Assembly (NCBI GenBank): GCA_905397405.1
Contig: CAJPVJ010000609.1
Span: forward strand, 1 to 22,308
Origin: Oppiella nova
Taxonomy: Eukaryota > Arthropoda > Arachnida > Sarcoptiformes > Oppiidae
DNA: 22,308 nt
Direction of reading: 5' to 3'
The notes below the pieces were generated by a model, which ran no database searches, was not told the DNA's origin, and worked only from the letters and a program-made list of their open reading frames with translations. Of this stretch, positions 1 to 17,469 are shown in pieces; position 1 is the stretch's first letter, and each line of letters opens with the position of its first letter. The translations under genes were made by a program, and so were the position numbers.

Positions 1-3000
1 TCCCATTTCACTAATGAATTTAATATTAAATTATTAATGTTTTGCCGACATTTCCGATACAAATACTAATTACTGTATTGAATATTACATACAACTGTAC
101 CAACGCTTACGCCAATCGTATGCAACATCAGAATATGGTACAGAATATTCTGAGTGTTTGTGTCTCTCTCGTGTTTTTTAGTTTATTTATTCATTTATAT
201 GTTGAGTATTATTATTATTATTATCGGAATATATTATTAAAATTTATTTCATAACACACTTACGGTATACAAAACTGTTTGTAATATTCAGTGCACTGGA
301 GTAGAGAATATATAGATTTTTTTATTAAGAAGTTTTTTGTGTTTTATGCCATTTATACACAATCAGACAAAAACACAATCATTAGTACGTATCGTGTATT
401 CAATAATAGTTTTGCAAAAACTTATAGTAAATGTTTTTTGTTTGAGAAAAATTAAAATATTCAAAAATATAATAATACATGTTGAACTTATTATAATACA
501 CATCACTAAATGGTTTATTAATTCTCATATCAAATACAATGAATTTGTAGCATATATTATGAATTTAATATTTATGACAAATTCTGGTGGTAGTTAATGT
601 TACGTAAACTTTTTATGTTTGCCTAATATTTTTTGCCATATATGTATTTTTGCTTCAAATTTTAATTGATTTTTTTCAATGCATTGCAAAATACTTAATC
701 TATTTATTGATTTGTTAGATAAATAACATAAATATATTATAGTTTATTCATAGGTGCAGTGTACTTTACTCCACTTTGACTTTCAAATACTGTTTAAAGA
801 GTTTTTAATAACATAAGTTTTATACAAAAATTCTGGTAATCCTTGAAATAGAAATGTATACTAAAATAGTAATTTTTTGTACAACTTTTATATACTTGTA
901 AACTGTTCAATAATCTACTAATACAAAATTACATCTAATTATTAATAGTAATTTACTTCAAATGCACTAATACTAAGTTTGTATATTGAAAGCAATTTTG
1001 TGACAAAAATATTTCACTTGAACTCAATTAAATGATTGGTTAGCTATTATGGGTTTATAGCATTAGGATTTATAAAGTTGATTGCTGCTAATGGTATTGC
1101 ACAGTATTATGTTAAGAAAATTGCATTACTTTAACTATTTATCAAGAATTCATGTTTAAATGAATATTTTTTTGTTGCATTTTGTCGATGATCACAGAAT
1201 TTTATGAATAGAAGTATTATTTTTGTTATATTTTATTACAGGTTATAATAGTATAAAAGTTAGCTTTCAATCGATTTATATAAGGAATCCATAAAAATAG
1301 TAAAATAGCACTAAAAATAATATTGCTTATTTATTAATAACAAGTCTTTCAAAAATAGTAAATATTTGTATTGTGTGTTGACGTGAATAGTGACATAATT
1401 TTAGAAATATGTATTATACCGCGTATTATTTATATTTAAGTTTAAAGGGCATTCAATATAATCTTATTTCAATTCAATTATTCATTATAAAATAATTGAA
1501 TTCTATTTGCTATTTACATATATAAATATCAAACTATATAATAGGTTAATAATAGTTTATAAAATATTGAAAATGCTATTTTCATAATACATTTATCTAT
1601 CAATAATCCTAATAGGTTTACTAATATTTGATTAGTTTTCAAAATAATTATTGATTTCTTTTAAAAATATGTCAAATCAAACACTATTTGTAAAAATCTA
1701 AAATAATTAGATTAGAAAATTTATGTAATTTATATTCAATAAACTTACGCTATATTACAAGTGTGTATGTAATAAATGTATAATAAATATTTATTTAATA
1801 GCTTTAAACACGAAATAATTCTTAAGCTATTATTGTGATAGAAATATTTAATTCATTTTACATTATTCTCTGTTGTATAACATGTATTGTCTCAACGATT
1901 TTTTATGTACAGAATATTGATTTACAGTAAATGTAATAAAATTGGTATTTAAATGACTTTTGTTGTGTTTTATTAATTAGTTTATTGTTATAGTAATGAA
2001 ATATTTGTCTCGATATTGACTCCCTTTTTTAATATTGCAACTTATGTTATAATTTCATTAATAAATAAAGTATATGTAGGACATTTATAAAACAAATGTC
2101 TAATGTCTGAAACAAAATTGCCTAATGAAGTATAATATTACAGGTATTGGTTATCATTAAAATATTCTTATTTTATAAATTTCATAATAGAGTCGATTTA
2201 ATAAACCTGAAAAGTAATGCATTCAATAATATTGTAAAATGCATACATTTGTCTGGAATAAAATTACTGTGTTAAAAGTTTATAATTATTATGAATTATA
2301 ATATTTTTAAATTAAAACATAGATAAAAATATTTATCCCAAAATCCAACATTTCAATAAATTACATAAATGTTTAACTATTAACTAAATTAAAATTTTTT
2401 GTTATTTGGTTAATACATATAAAGATTTAATTACTTAATTGAATTATTTTATTGAGTATTTATTGCCGAATTTATTAGTATTTTATATATTTATAACTTT
2501 TTGCCAATAAATTGCATTCTCTTATGTAATCATTGGTTAGGTTCAGAGGGTTTAGAGACAAATAATTAATTAAAAATAAAATTTATTTCATACGAAACCT
2601 ATAATAGTTTATCAACAAATTAATAATTAAAATGTTTTTTGAAATTACAAAATATAATAAAACTGAATATTTTGTGTTATTTATAAAATATTATCATCAA
2701 ACTTTCAAATTTTTAAACATGTATTTTGTAATAAATATACAAATTATAGTATACATAGTGTTTATGAGTTATAATTACAGTGTAATGAATAACTTATTCA
2801 AAGAATTTCAATGCATTCATAATAAGTATATTGAGAAAAGTGTGTTAATTCTGTGCCGTATGTATAGTGTGTTTGAGGAATATTCTGTTGATTCATGAAT
2901 ACAATTATTGACTGAAAGACTATTGAACTATAGACTAAGATTGATAAGGTATTAATAAAACTCATATAAGGTGTGAAACTTATGATTACATCCAAGTTAT

Positions 3001-3200
3001 CAGTAATATTATACGTGTATGAAGTCTACAGGTGTACAGGTGTTCAATATATTGATAATTATAACTCAATTATTACAGTAATACCAAAAAACCTGTAAAA
3101 ACTTCATAAACGACTCAATTTTCAAAAACCATTTTGAATTGCACTACTAAATAGTTACATAAAAAGGGGCCAACAGTACTGTTCATATGTGAAAGGTTTT
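1..3200. other. AT-rich intergenic spacer, no gene seen
   Basis: This is about 3.2 kb of very AT-rich sequence. The short open frames in it (for example around 42-254, 337-597 and 2632-2995) have AT-driven amino-acid composition rich in Ile, Phe, Tyr, Asn and Lys, and no recognisable domain. Base composition changes towards higher GC only from about 3230, near the MetAP2 5' region. I see no RNA gene or transposase here. A short ATT microsatellite lies at 208-224. Confidence 0.6.
208..224. repeat. ATT microsatellite
   Basis: A run of about six ATT units lies in AT-rich spacer. It is a simple sequence repeat with no other visible significance. Confidence 0.8.
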
Positions 3201-3558
3201 GGTTCTATTTAATATAGCGTTCAATACAAAGGATATGCGAGCGACACATATCGGCCGTCGTATATATGCGTGCAATTCGTTTCAAAAGAGTCGCAAACGA
3301 CTCTATAAGAAAAAGTACCAAATTATAGCACTGAGTATTAAAAGATTTGGTTCCCTTTATCAACGATTAATACAGCGTTAGATACGAGTGTTTTGTGCGC
3401 AAACAGTGTCTCACTATTTGTCGCACTATTTATGCCTCAAAATCAGCACAAAATCAATGCTTTAATCGTTTTGTCACTACTTTTGGACACAATTTGTTTG
3501 ACTGCCGAAGACAACACATCCCGAGCCGATCACCGCCACTGCGCCGACCACTAGGAGG

Positions 3559-3600
3559 ACCACCACTACCACCGCCACCACAACCATCACTACCACCACT
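3559..3600 (+). repeat. ACC-rich trinucleotide tract in the MetAP2 leader
   Basis: A degenerate run of ACC/CACC triplets ends a few bases before the MetAP2 start codon at 3607. It probably lies in the 5' UTR. It opens unusually GC-rich frames on both strands that look like low-complexity proteins but are not supported as genes. Confidence 0.65.
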
Positions 3601-3606
3601 GCAACG

Positions 3607-5443
<1,837 letters not shown>

Positions 5444-5446
<3 letters not shown>

Positions 5447-5612
5447 GGAGAGGGTCGGCCATCGAAGCGCTGTTTTGATTACACTTTTGTTTTGAGAGAA
5501 AGTATTGAAACGAAAACTTTTAGATTAAACTCAATATTCTTGTGGTTATGCTTAGGATGTCGTGAATAATACAATAAAAATATACGACTTTTGCAAACAT
5601 TCGGGCCTTTAA
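5444..5612 (+). repeat. MetAP2 stop codon and 3' UTR, source of the repeated block (copy 1)
   Basis: This segment runs from the MetAP2 stop codon through its polyadenylation signal. Positions 5486-5612 (127 bp) occur identically at 14438-14564 (+) and, inverted, at 17274-17400. The inverted copy also aligns with few differences back to 5444, the stop codon itself (17441-17401). There is no terminal inverted repeat, target-site duplication or poly-A tail that would mark it as a mobile element or retrocopy. Confidence 0.85.
5573..5578 (+). terminator. Candidate polyadenylation signal of MetAP2
   Basis: AATAAA lies 127 nt after the stop codon. It is the first canonical signal downstream of the MetAP2 coding sequence. 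The homology shared with the other two copies of this UTR ends 34 nt further on, close to where a cleavage site would be expected. Confidence 0.6.
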
Positions 5613-5949
5613 ATGAAAATAATTTTTTGAGATATTTGTTCATTTAGACAACAAAACCAAACTTATTATTAGAAACTGATAAATGTTTTCCAATCATTAC
5701 ATAAGTTTGTGACCAAAAAACATCGTTATTTCACATAATGTTGAAGCGATTGTGGGATTGAATTGAATGGAAAGCAAAGCATTTGTTCGCGAAAGGGCTG
5801 TAAAGCAGAAGTGCATTGAAATGCATATCAAATACAAGTTTTGTGTTTCACTTGTCGTAAGCCATCGACACAACTATCGGCGGCTTTTGTGACCTAAACG
5901 GTGGTCACAATCCATAGCCATCACCACAAACACCATAAACACAGCGATT
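5613..5949. other. Short intergenic region between MetAP2 and the secreted-protein gene
   Basis: This AT-rich spacer becomes GC-richer from about 5860. It probably holds the promoter and leader of the downstream gene. A small inverted repeat (TGCATT / AATGCA, two-base spacer) lies at 5812-5825. No convincing TATA box or initiator could be assigned. Confidence 0.4.
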
Positions 5950-6381
5950 ATGTCTGCGTTGGACTCAATGAACGCCGTAATCGTCGCCACAATCATGTCT
6001 TCGTTAGTCTTAACCACAGTTATAGTGAACGCGAGCCTCGGCTTAGGACTCGACTACAGCTCTCTCGATGTGATTATCAACGGAACGGATCCCTCGACAC
6101 CACTCACACCACTCCTATCACTGCCATCGATGGCCACCGACGACGCGTCGGTCGACCGCCAGAAGAGGAAGCGCTCGACCGGTGATGAAGCGGAGGAAGC
6201 GTTGAGTTCGCGGCCCAACGCGTCAACGATTGTCATAATCACCGCTAAACCAACTCTTAAGGAGAGACTGATCAACAGTTTCAGTGACGAGCGACAGTCC
6301 GGCGACCAATTGTCCGCCAACTGGTCACTCATTAGTCAACAGATAATTATGTTATTAGTGGTGAAGATATTACTTCTCTAA
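5950..6381 (+). CDS. Small secreted protein, function unknown, 143 residues
   Basis: I do not recognise this protein. A single open frame runs from ATG at 5950 to TAA at 6379-6381. Its codon use is GC-rich and contrasts sharply with the AT-rich sequence on both sides, which supports real coding. Residues about 7-28 form a hydrophobic signal-peptide-like segment; the second Met (residue 7, at 5968) is an alternative start that gives a tidier signal peptide. Sequons for N-glycosylation are visible (NGT, NAS, NWS; the first NAS is at the probable signal cleavage region). A strongly basic KRKR site near the middle resembles a furin/proprotein-convertase site. The last ~12 residues are mostly hydrophobic (a single Lys) and run to the stop, as in a GPI-attachment signal or short membrane anchor. 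It could be a processed precursor or an anchored surface protein. It could also be one exon of a larger gene, because no transcript evidence is available. Confidence 0.6.
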   Translation: MSALDSMNAVIVATIMSSLVLTTVIVNASLGLGLDYSSLDVIINGTDPSTPLTPLLSLPSMATDDASVDRQKRKRSTGDEAEEALSSRPNASTIVIITAKPTLKERLINSFSDERQSGDQLSANWSLISQQIIMLLVVKILLL

Positions 6382-7649
6382 CGGTTCCCGCGTTTAGTGT
6401 CTGTGCCATCGATTCAACGGATTTTTAAATGGATTTCATTAAAAACTAAACAAAACTTTTAGTTTAATTTGTGATTTGCGATCATTAATGTGTTTTAAAT
6501 CTAAAATTAATTATTGATTATTGATTAGCAAAAAGTTTGTAACTTTTTTTTTGTTACAATTCCTTACAATCAGACCGAAGAATATTCTGTTTTTAATTGC
6601 AATTTTAATGAATAAGTTTTAGTTTACTTTTTTTTGCATTCAACTATTTATTACAGATCATAAGCATTAAAATAAGTGTAATTAAGGTCTTATTTATAGT
6701 CAAATTGCCATACTTTTTAATCACAAATAAATAGTTTTCATTTCAAAATTTTTCTATTGAATCAAATACTTTGCAAAAAAAATCTCTATAATTATGGTTT
6801 TGATTATTGTCCAAAACTATGAATATATTACATGAGTCTTCATACGATATAAACCACGGATTCTTTGTGTATAAAAATTTCATACAAATAATATTCTATA
6901 TCTTAATTGAGGGCTAATACAGTAATGAACTTACCGTACAAGTTAGGTTTAAATTAATATTAATATATTGGTATAAATTATAACAATAACTGAAATGACG
7001 GTAATTTCTGTAAAAATCATATAACATACATGTATTACACATAAGTGTTTGTATTACACACTGAATCCAATTGAGTGATAATGATTTGACAGCAAATCAA
7101 TTCTTGTGGAATCTATAGTTCTGTTGACATTCATATTATTTAAGAAATTAATTGTATTTAGAAGTTATTAAAAGGCATTTCCAAGACCTTTGCAACTCCT
7201 GTATGTTTTGGTTAATTCAACATTTTATTGATTTTATTGAACACTAATACCGATATTTATCCGGTTGTTTCAATCAAATTGAATAAAATTCTAGGATAAG
7301 TCTAATATCCACATCATATTATGATTTGTTTATACATTGCTTTTCATACTTTGTATACAGGAGCGTTAATCACGATTACCTATTTGCAAATAATTATCAA
7401 ATAAAATAACTACTGTAGCCTAATGTTCAATGCTGCACTTTTTAAAAATAAACACTCATTAAATATTAACGAATTAAAACATTTTAAAAACAAAATTCAT
7501 AAATTTACTGCAATTATAAGCTTAGAAATTAACAAATTCTGGACAAAAACACATCGATTCCAACAGCAGAAGAAGTAGTCGATAATACTAGCTATAAGAT
7601 CAAAGTAAACCAGAATTTTGGACAAAACCCAACCTAAGTGGTTAAAATG

Positions 7650-7696
7650 GTAGTGGTGGTCAATCCACACTATATAGACCTACCGGTGACCACTAC
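7650..7696. other. Small hairpin in a GC-richer island
   Basis: GTAGTGGT at 7650-7657 is the exact reverse complement of ACCACTAC at 7689-7696, with a 31-base loop that contains TATATAGA. It is not a tRNA: no anticodon arm or T arm could be fitted. Its function is unknown and it may be chance. Confidence 0.35.
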
Positions 7697-9015
7697 AGTT
7701 CCCCCACTCGTACTCACAGAGTCTAAACATGAGTTGTGTTATTGGTTTGCAATTAGGTTTCTATCCGCTTATAACTTATGACAAGAATTTGTTATTAAAA
7801 GCACAATTGATTAGAGAATTTGGTTTAAGTTGTTGTTTGAGATAAGTGTTAAAATATAATTGAATTAATAATTAATTGAATACAAGTAATTTACATTTCG
7901 AGTTTAATTTATTGAAATATATTTAATCAGAAATTATATTCATAAATGTTATAAAGATTTTGTCAAAAAGTTTTAGCAAATTCTCGCAGTTTTTTATTTC
8001 CACAATAAAACCATTGAATAAATTCATATAATAAATAGTGTTTTTTATCAGTATTTATCTCACGATTTACGGCAAATAATTTGAAAATTATTAATACTCT
8101 CAAACAAAATATGCAAAAAATACAAAGTACTGTATAAGAAAAAACTAATGTCAAAACTACTGATAATATTATCAACTATTGTGTTGTTTGTATGGAATGT
8201 GTGTTCAAATCAATAATTAATTGATTCATTCAATCGACAAATCAATTGATATAACAATTTACAATATAGTTGACTGACTAGTGATGTATATGTTTGGGAC
8301 ATAACAGTAACATATCGTGTATTTTGTCGTATAATTCAAATTCAATAAGTGTTTAAAAAACCAATTTTGTTATCAAATGGCATTCAAAACAAAGTATTGG
8401 AAATACATTATAATCTCATTAAAAAATACATTTAAATCAAAGCTGTTTTCAATAAAATTAATATTTATATAATAATCAATGATTTACACAATTAATACAA
8501 TAATTAGAATATTTCATAATATAATATATACTGTTTATATATTTTTTAATTGAATGCTTTTGTTTGTGAATAATTAAATATTACAAATCAAATCAATTAT
8601 ATTTATAATTATATTAAAATCAAATCTCGTGAACCAATGGCGAGAAATGGTATGAAGTAAGTGTGCACTCATTAATATGGTGTTCATTATAATCGGTATT
8701 TACTGTACAGTTACTCATCGGTAGACAAAAAAAATTAAATAACAATTTGTTTCAATAATTCAATCTTTTAGAGACGCTTTTCATAACATAATGTTATCGA
8801 TATGAATGCAATTAAAACTTTTATATATAAAATTTTAAACTAATTTCACGACAAAGAGTGACATTACTATTAATATATAAAAACAAAAATAAACTCAAAT
8901 TAAAGAGATATTGAGTGAGAATTAAACAAATATTTCGTGTAAATCGGCGAAAGTAACCAGAAAATGATTTTATAAAAACAATAATTTAATTATTAAATTG
9001 AAGCAAAACATAGTG

Positions 9016-9021
9016 TTTATT
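9016..9021 (-). terminator. Candidate polyadenylation signal of RAB2
   Basis: Read on the minus strand this is AATAAA, 88 nt downstream of the RAB2 stop codon. It is the nearest canonical signal. Confidence 0.5.
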
Positions 9022-9108
9022 AATAGTTGTTCACAAATAGAAAGACATCCAAAAACGTTGTCAACACATTTGTCCATTAGATTAATGATAAAAGTTTTTG
9101 GTTTACAC

Positions 9109-13821
<4,713 letters not shown>

Positions 13822-14436
13822 ATGGCGGATATCAGTGGCGGACACTCGGCGTCGTCCACACAGTCGTCGTCATCGCAGCCGCCGGTGAGCACCGGGAGTA
13901 CCGCCGGCGCCGCCAATCATAACAACAAACCTCAGGCGCACTACAAGAGCGAGACGGGACTCATCGACGACTTCGACTACCCTTTCTGTGATGATGTCTC
14001 CAAGTATGAGAAGCTCACCAAAATTGGACAGGGTATGTATGACACACACACACCTCCCGGTGCCCACACGGACACCCATTCAATGCCCACCGCCGTAGTG
14101 TCCGCACATGTATGACAATTAAGTGTACGGTCAGAGTAGGACATGCTTTGTAACACCCTTCCCCTCCAACTCTTGTCACTCACCCAAAAAACGCCTGTCC
14201 TTTGCGGTCAGTCCCAAGTCAGTGCCCCCCACAGACCTCCCTTTCCTCTACACCGTAACGCCTGTCCATACAAATGAGTTGTGCGACACTCTCGTGGGGG
14301 GTATTGTGTACCTCGTAAGAGCACCCATACGTGAGCACCGGGATGTAATTGACACTATTAAACGCACTGAACACTAACCGCTCGCATACCCGTCCCCTAC
14401 CCTGTCCTATAGGCACGTTCGGTGAGGTGTTCAAAG
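13822..14436 (+). pseudogene. CDK9: 5' end of CDK9 (exon 1, intron 1, 24 nt of exon 2), cut off at an N
   Basis: Exon 1 (13822-14032) starts with ATG GCG GAT and encodes 70 residues. The first 50 are a low-complexity Ser/Gly/Asn-rich head, followed by DYPFCDDVSKYEKLTKIGQ, matching the region before the CDK9 glycine loop. Intron 1 is 14033-14412 (GTATGT...CTATAG). Exon 2 begins GTFGEVFK and stops after 24 nt at the unknown base 14437. Positions 13898-14436 are identical to the reverse complement of 16734-17272. This copy supplies the start codon and first 25 residues missing from the minus-strand locus. It is most likely the true 5' end of the same gene placed in inverted orientation by the assembly, rather than a pseudogene, but as it stands it is truncated. 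Confidence 0.85.
13898..14436 (+). repeat. 539-bp inverted duplication, left arm
   Basis: It pairs with 16734-17272: coordinates of matching bases always sum to 31170. Open frames on both strands translate identically in the two arms, including intron sequence, so identity appears complete. The left limit falls inside codon 26 of CDK9 and the right limit is the N at 14437. Confidence 0.93.
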
Positions 14437-14437
14437 N
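14437..14437. other. Assembly gap (single N)
   Basis: This is the only ambiguous base in the window. It separates CDK9 exon 2 sequence from MetAP2 3' UTR sequence, so it marks a scaffold or gap-fill join. Confidence 0.97.
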
Positions 14438-14564
14438 TTTGTTTTGAGAGAAAGTATTGAAACGAAAACTTTTAGATTAAACTCAATATTCTTGTGGTTA
14501 TGCTTAGGATGTCGTGAATAATACAATAAAAATATACGACTTTTGCAAACATTCGGGCCTTTAA
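14438..14564 (+). repeat. 127-bp block identical to the MetAP2 3' UTR (copy 2)
   Basis: It is identical to 5486-5612, same orientation, and begins immediately after the N. The next base (T at 14565) differs from the MetAP2 copy (A at 5613). There is no MetAP2 coding sequence upstream of it here. Confidence 0.95.
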
Positions 14565-15014
14565 TAAGTGTTTTGCGATTTACAGACACTTAATGTGTGT
14601 ACAGATTAATGACATTTTAGTAGTTAATTGAAATGCAATTAGTTTTATGTCCGAAATAATCGTATGAATTACTATCGGAAGTCATTTCAATTGAATTTGT
14701 AGTTTAAAAGGATTGCAAAACTAATTGTAAATACAGTTAATGTATACATAGTTTAAAAGTGTTTGTAAATCCTATAAAATGCCCACAAATTATAAATTAT
14801 TTATAGTTATTATAAAAGTAACGAAATATTTGTTAAAATCTATTAAATCTCATTGACTTTACAATAGAAACTAATTGTATAACACATACCGTAATAACAT
14901 TTCAAATGATTTGTAATTTTGTTTTTTTAATTAAAATTGCTTGTCAATTGAGTTCATTTTGATTGCAATTAAAAACAAAATATTTACACAAAAAACTATT
15001 TATTAATCCCTATT

Positions 15015-15108
15015 TTGTCGGACTTTATGTCTAGAAACTAAAAATTGCGAGAAATGAGACAAAAATAGTTTTTATAACTTTATTTTTATTCAAAGCATTT
15101 GACTATAT
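15015..15108 (+). repeat. Diverged direct repeat, copy 1
   Basis: It shares with 17564-17672 the segments ATTTTGTCGGACTTT, GCGAGAAATGAGACAAAA, TTTTTATAACTTTAT and TTATTCAAAGCATTTGACTA, in the same order and orientation. Small indels lie between them. Confidence 0.8.
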
Positions 15109-15204
15109 ACTGTACTGTATTATGCTAATACTGTATTAGAAATGAAGGTTAATTTAAAGTTATATTTAAAGTTAATTCAAATTCATTTTCTGTTTATATA
15201 AGTA

Positions 15205-15440
15205 ATAAAATCTGTATTTGTCAGTAATAAAATCATTATTTTACTACAAAATGTTAACTTTACTTAATTAATATTGCATGTTCAATACTCATTACTTTAC
15301 TACCGTATAACTTATCAGTAATTTATATGAATACACAACAAGTTTTATACAAATTTAGAAAACAATTCATTTATTGTCCGATATATTCATGAATACAATT
15401 GCGAATAATTTATTGGAAATGAGTTACAGATGTCTTAAAT
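15205..15440 (+). repeat. Diverged inverted repeat, left arm
   Basis: It aligns to the reverse complement of about 18345-18580. The best-conserved core is a perfect stretch around TGTCCGATATATTCATGAAT (15377-15396). Elsewhere the arms differ by many substitutions and indels. Confidence 0.8.
15409..15414 (-). terminator. Candidate polyadenylation signal of CDK9
   Basis: AATAAA on the minus strand, 139 nt after the CDK9 stop codon. A second one lies at 15370-15375. Confidence 0.45.
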
Positions 15441-15552
15441 GACATATTAATGCAAACCGTGAGACAAGTGTCGAAACAAACAAAACAAACAATTCATATG
15501 AACTGAGATAACAGTCTTTCCGCACAGCGAAAGGGAACGGGCGGTGAGGGCA

Positions 15553-17272
15553 TCAAAAAACTCTGTCGACGTACTGAGCGTCGGCCGCCGACGTAGGCCT
15601 GGGCTGCTGATGGGCTCCATGCGCTCCGTGACCGGCGGGGCCGCCGCCCACACCGCCCACCGGCATCTGAGGGGGCGGTGGGCCGACCACCCGGCGCCGG
15701 GCGGGCGTCAGGTACTCGAACATGGACTGCGTGTGTTGGGACAACATCTTCGACAGGTCCTGAGGCATGGGATCCGACCAGAAGAAGTCGTGGTTGAGCG
15801 CCGAGTCCGAGTCCATGCGTTTGCTGGGGTCCAGTATCAACAGCTTGTCCAACATGTCCAGAGCGTACGGGTCCTTCACATACACCCGGAGCCGGTCCTT
15901 CACTTTGCGCTTCTGTGTCTTCTGGAGCTCCATCTTATTGTAGAGCTCGAGCCGATCGACGCCCGGCCACACCTCCGGGGTAATGGAGCCGCACAGTTGG
16001 CTGATTAGGTTGAGCTGCATCTGTTCGGTGGCGCCCTGCATGATGGGGCTACGCGTCCACATCTACCAGTGCGCCAAAAGGGCGGGGATTAGACGTACAG
16101 TTAATATACAATAAATTAAAGTCAATTAAAAGCGTAACTCAAAAACACGGCAAATAAAACGCGTCAATACCTCAGCCATTATACAGCCGGCGCCCCACAA
16201 GTCGACGGGCGAGCCGTAGTTCCTCTCGCCGAGCAGCAGCTCCGGGGGCCGGTACCAGAGGGTCACCACGCGATTGGTGTAGCGATTAGCGTGACTCTTG
16301 TTGGACGTGGAGATAGCCCGGGCGAGTCCGAAGTCGGCCAACTTGAGCACACCATTCTTGGTGATCAATATGTTGGCCGCTTTCATATCCCGGTGCAGTA
16401 TCTTCTGCGAGTGTATGAAGAACAGGCCGTTCAGCAGCTGTTGCATCACTTTCTTGATCTCTCCCATCGAGAACTTGACGTTAACGTTGGACAGTAGGCC
16501 CGCCAAGTCGTGCTCACAGAAGTCAAACACCAAGTAAAAGGTGGCCTTATATTTGGCCGAACTGTCCGTCCGGGTGGTCGTCCGGCAGATCTCGATCAGT
16601 GGGACGACGTTCTCGTGTTTTAAGAGTTGCAGGATTTTTATCTCCCGGAGCGCTGTGATGGGAAAGCCCTCCTTCTCGTTCTCCATCAACACCTTCTTGA
16701 GCGCCACGATCTTACGCGTCTGCCGGTGCTTCGCTTTGAACACCTCACCGAACGTGCCTATAGGACAGGGTAGGGGACGGGTATGCGAGCGGTTAGTGTT
16801 CAGTGCGTTTAATAGTGTCAATTACATCCCGGTGCTCACGTATGGGTGCTCTTACGAGGTACACAATACCCCCCACGAGAGTGTCGCACAACTCATTTGT
16901 ATGGACAGGCGTTACGGTGTAGAGGAAAGGGAGGTCTGTGGGGGGCACTGACTTGGGACTGACCGCAAAGGACAGGCGTTTTTTGGGTGAGTGACAAGAG
17001 TTGGAGGGGAAGGGTGTTACAAAGCATGTCCTACTCTGACCGTACACTTAATTGTCATACATGTGCGGACACTACGGCGGTGGGCATTGAATGGGTGTCC
17101 GTGTGGGCACCGGGAGGTGTGTGTGTGTCATACATACCCTGTCCAATTTTGGTGAGCTTCTCATACTTGGAGACATCATCACAGAAAGGGTAGTCGAAGT
17201 CGTCGATGAGTCCCGTCTCGCTCTTGTAGTGCGCCTGAGGTTTGTTGTTATGATTGGCGGCGCCGGCGGTAC
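15553..17272 (-). CDS. CDK9: Cyclin-dependent kinase 9 (P-TEFb kinase), 5' end replaced
   Basis: CDK9 with cyclin T phosphorylates the RNA polymerase II C-terminal domain and pause factors to release elongation. Minus-strand pieces: exon 1 remnant 17272-17138, exon 2 16757-16171, exon 3 16062-15553; introns 17137-16758 and 16170-16063 are GT-AG. With exon 1 from 13822 the protein is 435 residues (human 372). Using that numbering: glycine loop GTFGEVF 71-77, K91, PITALRE 103-109, HRDMKAAN with D194, DFG with D212, T-loop threonine T231 in NRYTNRVVTLWYRPPE, and a Pro/Gly/His-rich tail ending DRVF. All catalytic residues are intact. On this strand the sequence upstream of codon 26 is MetAP2 3' UTR with an in-frame TAA, so the locus has no start codon as assembled. 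The N-terminal head is longer than in human CDK9. Confidence 0.95.
16734..17272 (-). repeat. 539-bp inverted duplication, right arm
   Basis: This is the exact reverse complement of 13898-14436, covering CDK9 codon 26 through the first 24 nt of exon 2. Beyond 16734 the kinase exon continues normally, whereas the left arm hits the N. Beyond 17272 it switches to the UTR block, whereas the left arm continues into CDK9 codons 25 to 1. Confidence 0.93.
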
Positions 17273-17273
17273 A

Positions 17274-17441
17274 TTAAAGGCCCGAATGTTTGCAAAAGTC
17301 GTATATTTTTATTGTATTATTCACGACATCCTAAGCATAACCACAAGAATATTGAGTTTAATCTAAAAGTTTTCGTTTCAATACTTTCTCTCAAAACAAA
17401 GTGTAATCAAAAGAGCGCTTCGATGGCCGACCCCCTCCTCA
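17274..17441 (-). repeat. MetAP2 3' UTR-like block (copy 3, inverted)
   Basis: The 127 bp at 17274-17400 are the exact reverse complement of 5486-5612. The homology continues to 17441, which aligns with the T of the MetAP2 stop codon (5444). That outer part has two substitutions and a one-base deletion. MetAP2 coding sequence does not follow. The block abuts truncated CDK9 exon 1 at 17272. Confidence 0.9.
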
Positions 17442-17469
17442 TTACTCCTCATTTTCAAAGAATTTCAAT

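Larger units (their letters stand above)
6382..9108. other. AT-rich intergenic region, no gene supported
   Basis: The first part probably contains the 3' UTR of the secreted-protein gene, with an AATAAA at 6726-6731 about 345 nt after its stop. The rest is AT-rich. A frame on the minus strand at 7963-8175 is hydrophobic and AT-driven and is not a convincing gene. A GC-richer island at about 7610-7740 contains a small hairpin (separate entry). The 3' UTR of RAB2 occupies the right end. Confidence 0.5.
14565..15552. other. AT-rich region, 3' flank of the minus-strand CDK9 locus
   Basis: No gene is seen. It contains one arm of a diverged direct repeat (15015-15108) and one arm of a diverged inverted repeat (about 15205-15440). 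The CDK9 3' UTR should lie at its right end. Confidence 0.5.

Noticed and set aside
3172-3183. 12-bp perfect palindrome AACAGTACTGTT, resembling a nuclear-receptor type site
   Set aside because: Short palindromes are expected by chance in a 22-kb window, and there is no supporting promoter element.
5486-5612. The three UTR blocks as a MITE or retrocopied element
   Set aside because: No terminal inverted repeats, no target-site duplications and no poly-A tail; exact 127-bp identity and the adjacent N favour an assembly cause.
7610-7740. Possible tRNA gene in the GC-richer island
   Set aside because: Only an 8-bp stem could be drawn; no cloverleaf, anticodon arm or T-loop consensus.
7963-8175. 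Hydrophobic minus-strand frame that looks like a small membrane protein
   Set aside because: AT-rich DNA naturally gives Ile/Phe/Leu-rich frames; no coding-type composition, start context or homology visible.
14123-14377. Identical frames repeated at 14123-14377 (+) and 16793-17047 (-), suggesting a conserved duplicated gene
   Set aside because: The frame lies across CDK9 intron 1 and the identity is explained by the 539-bp inverted duplication.
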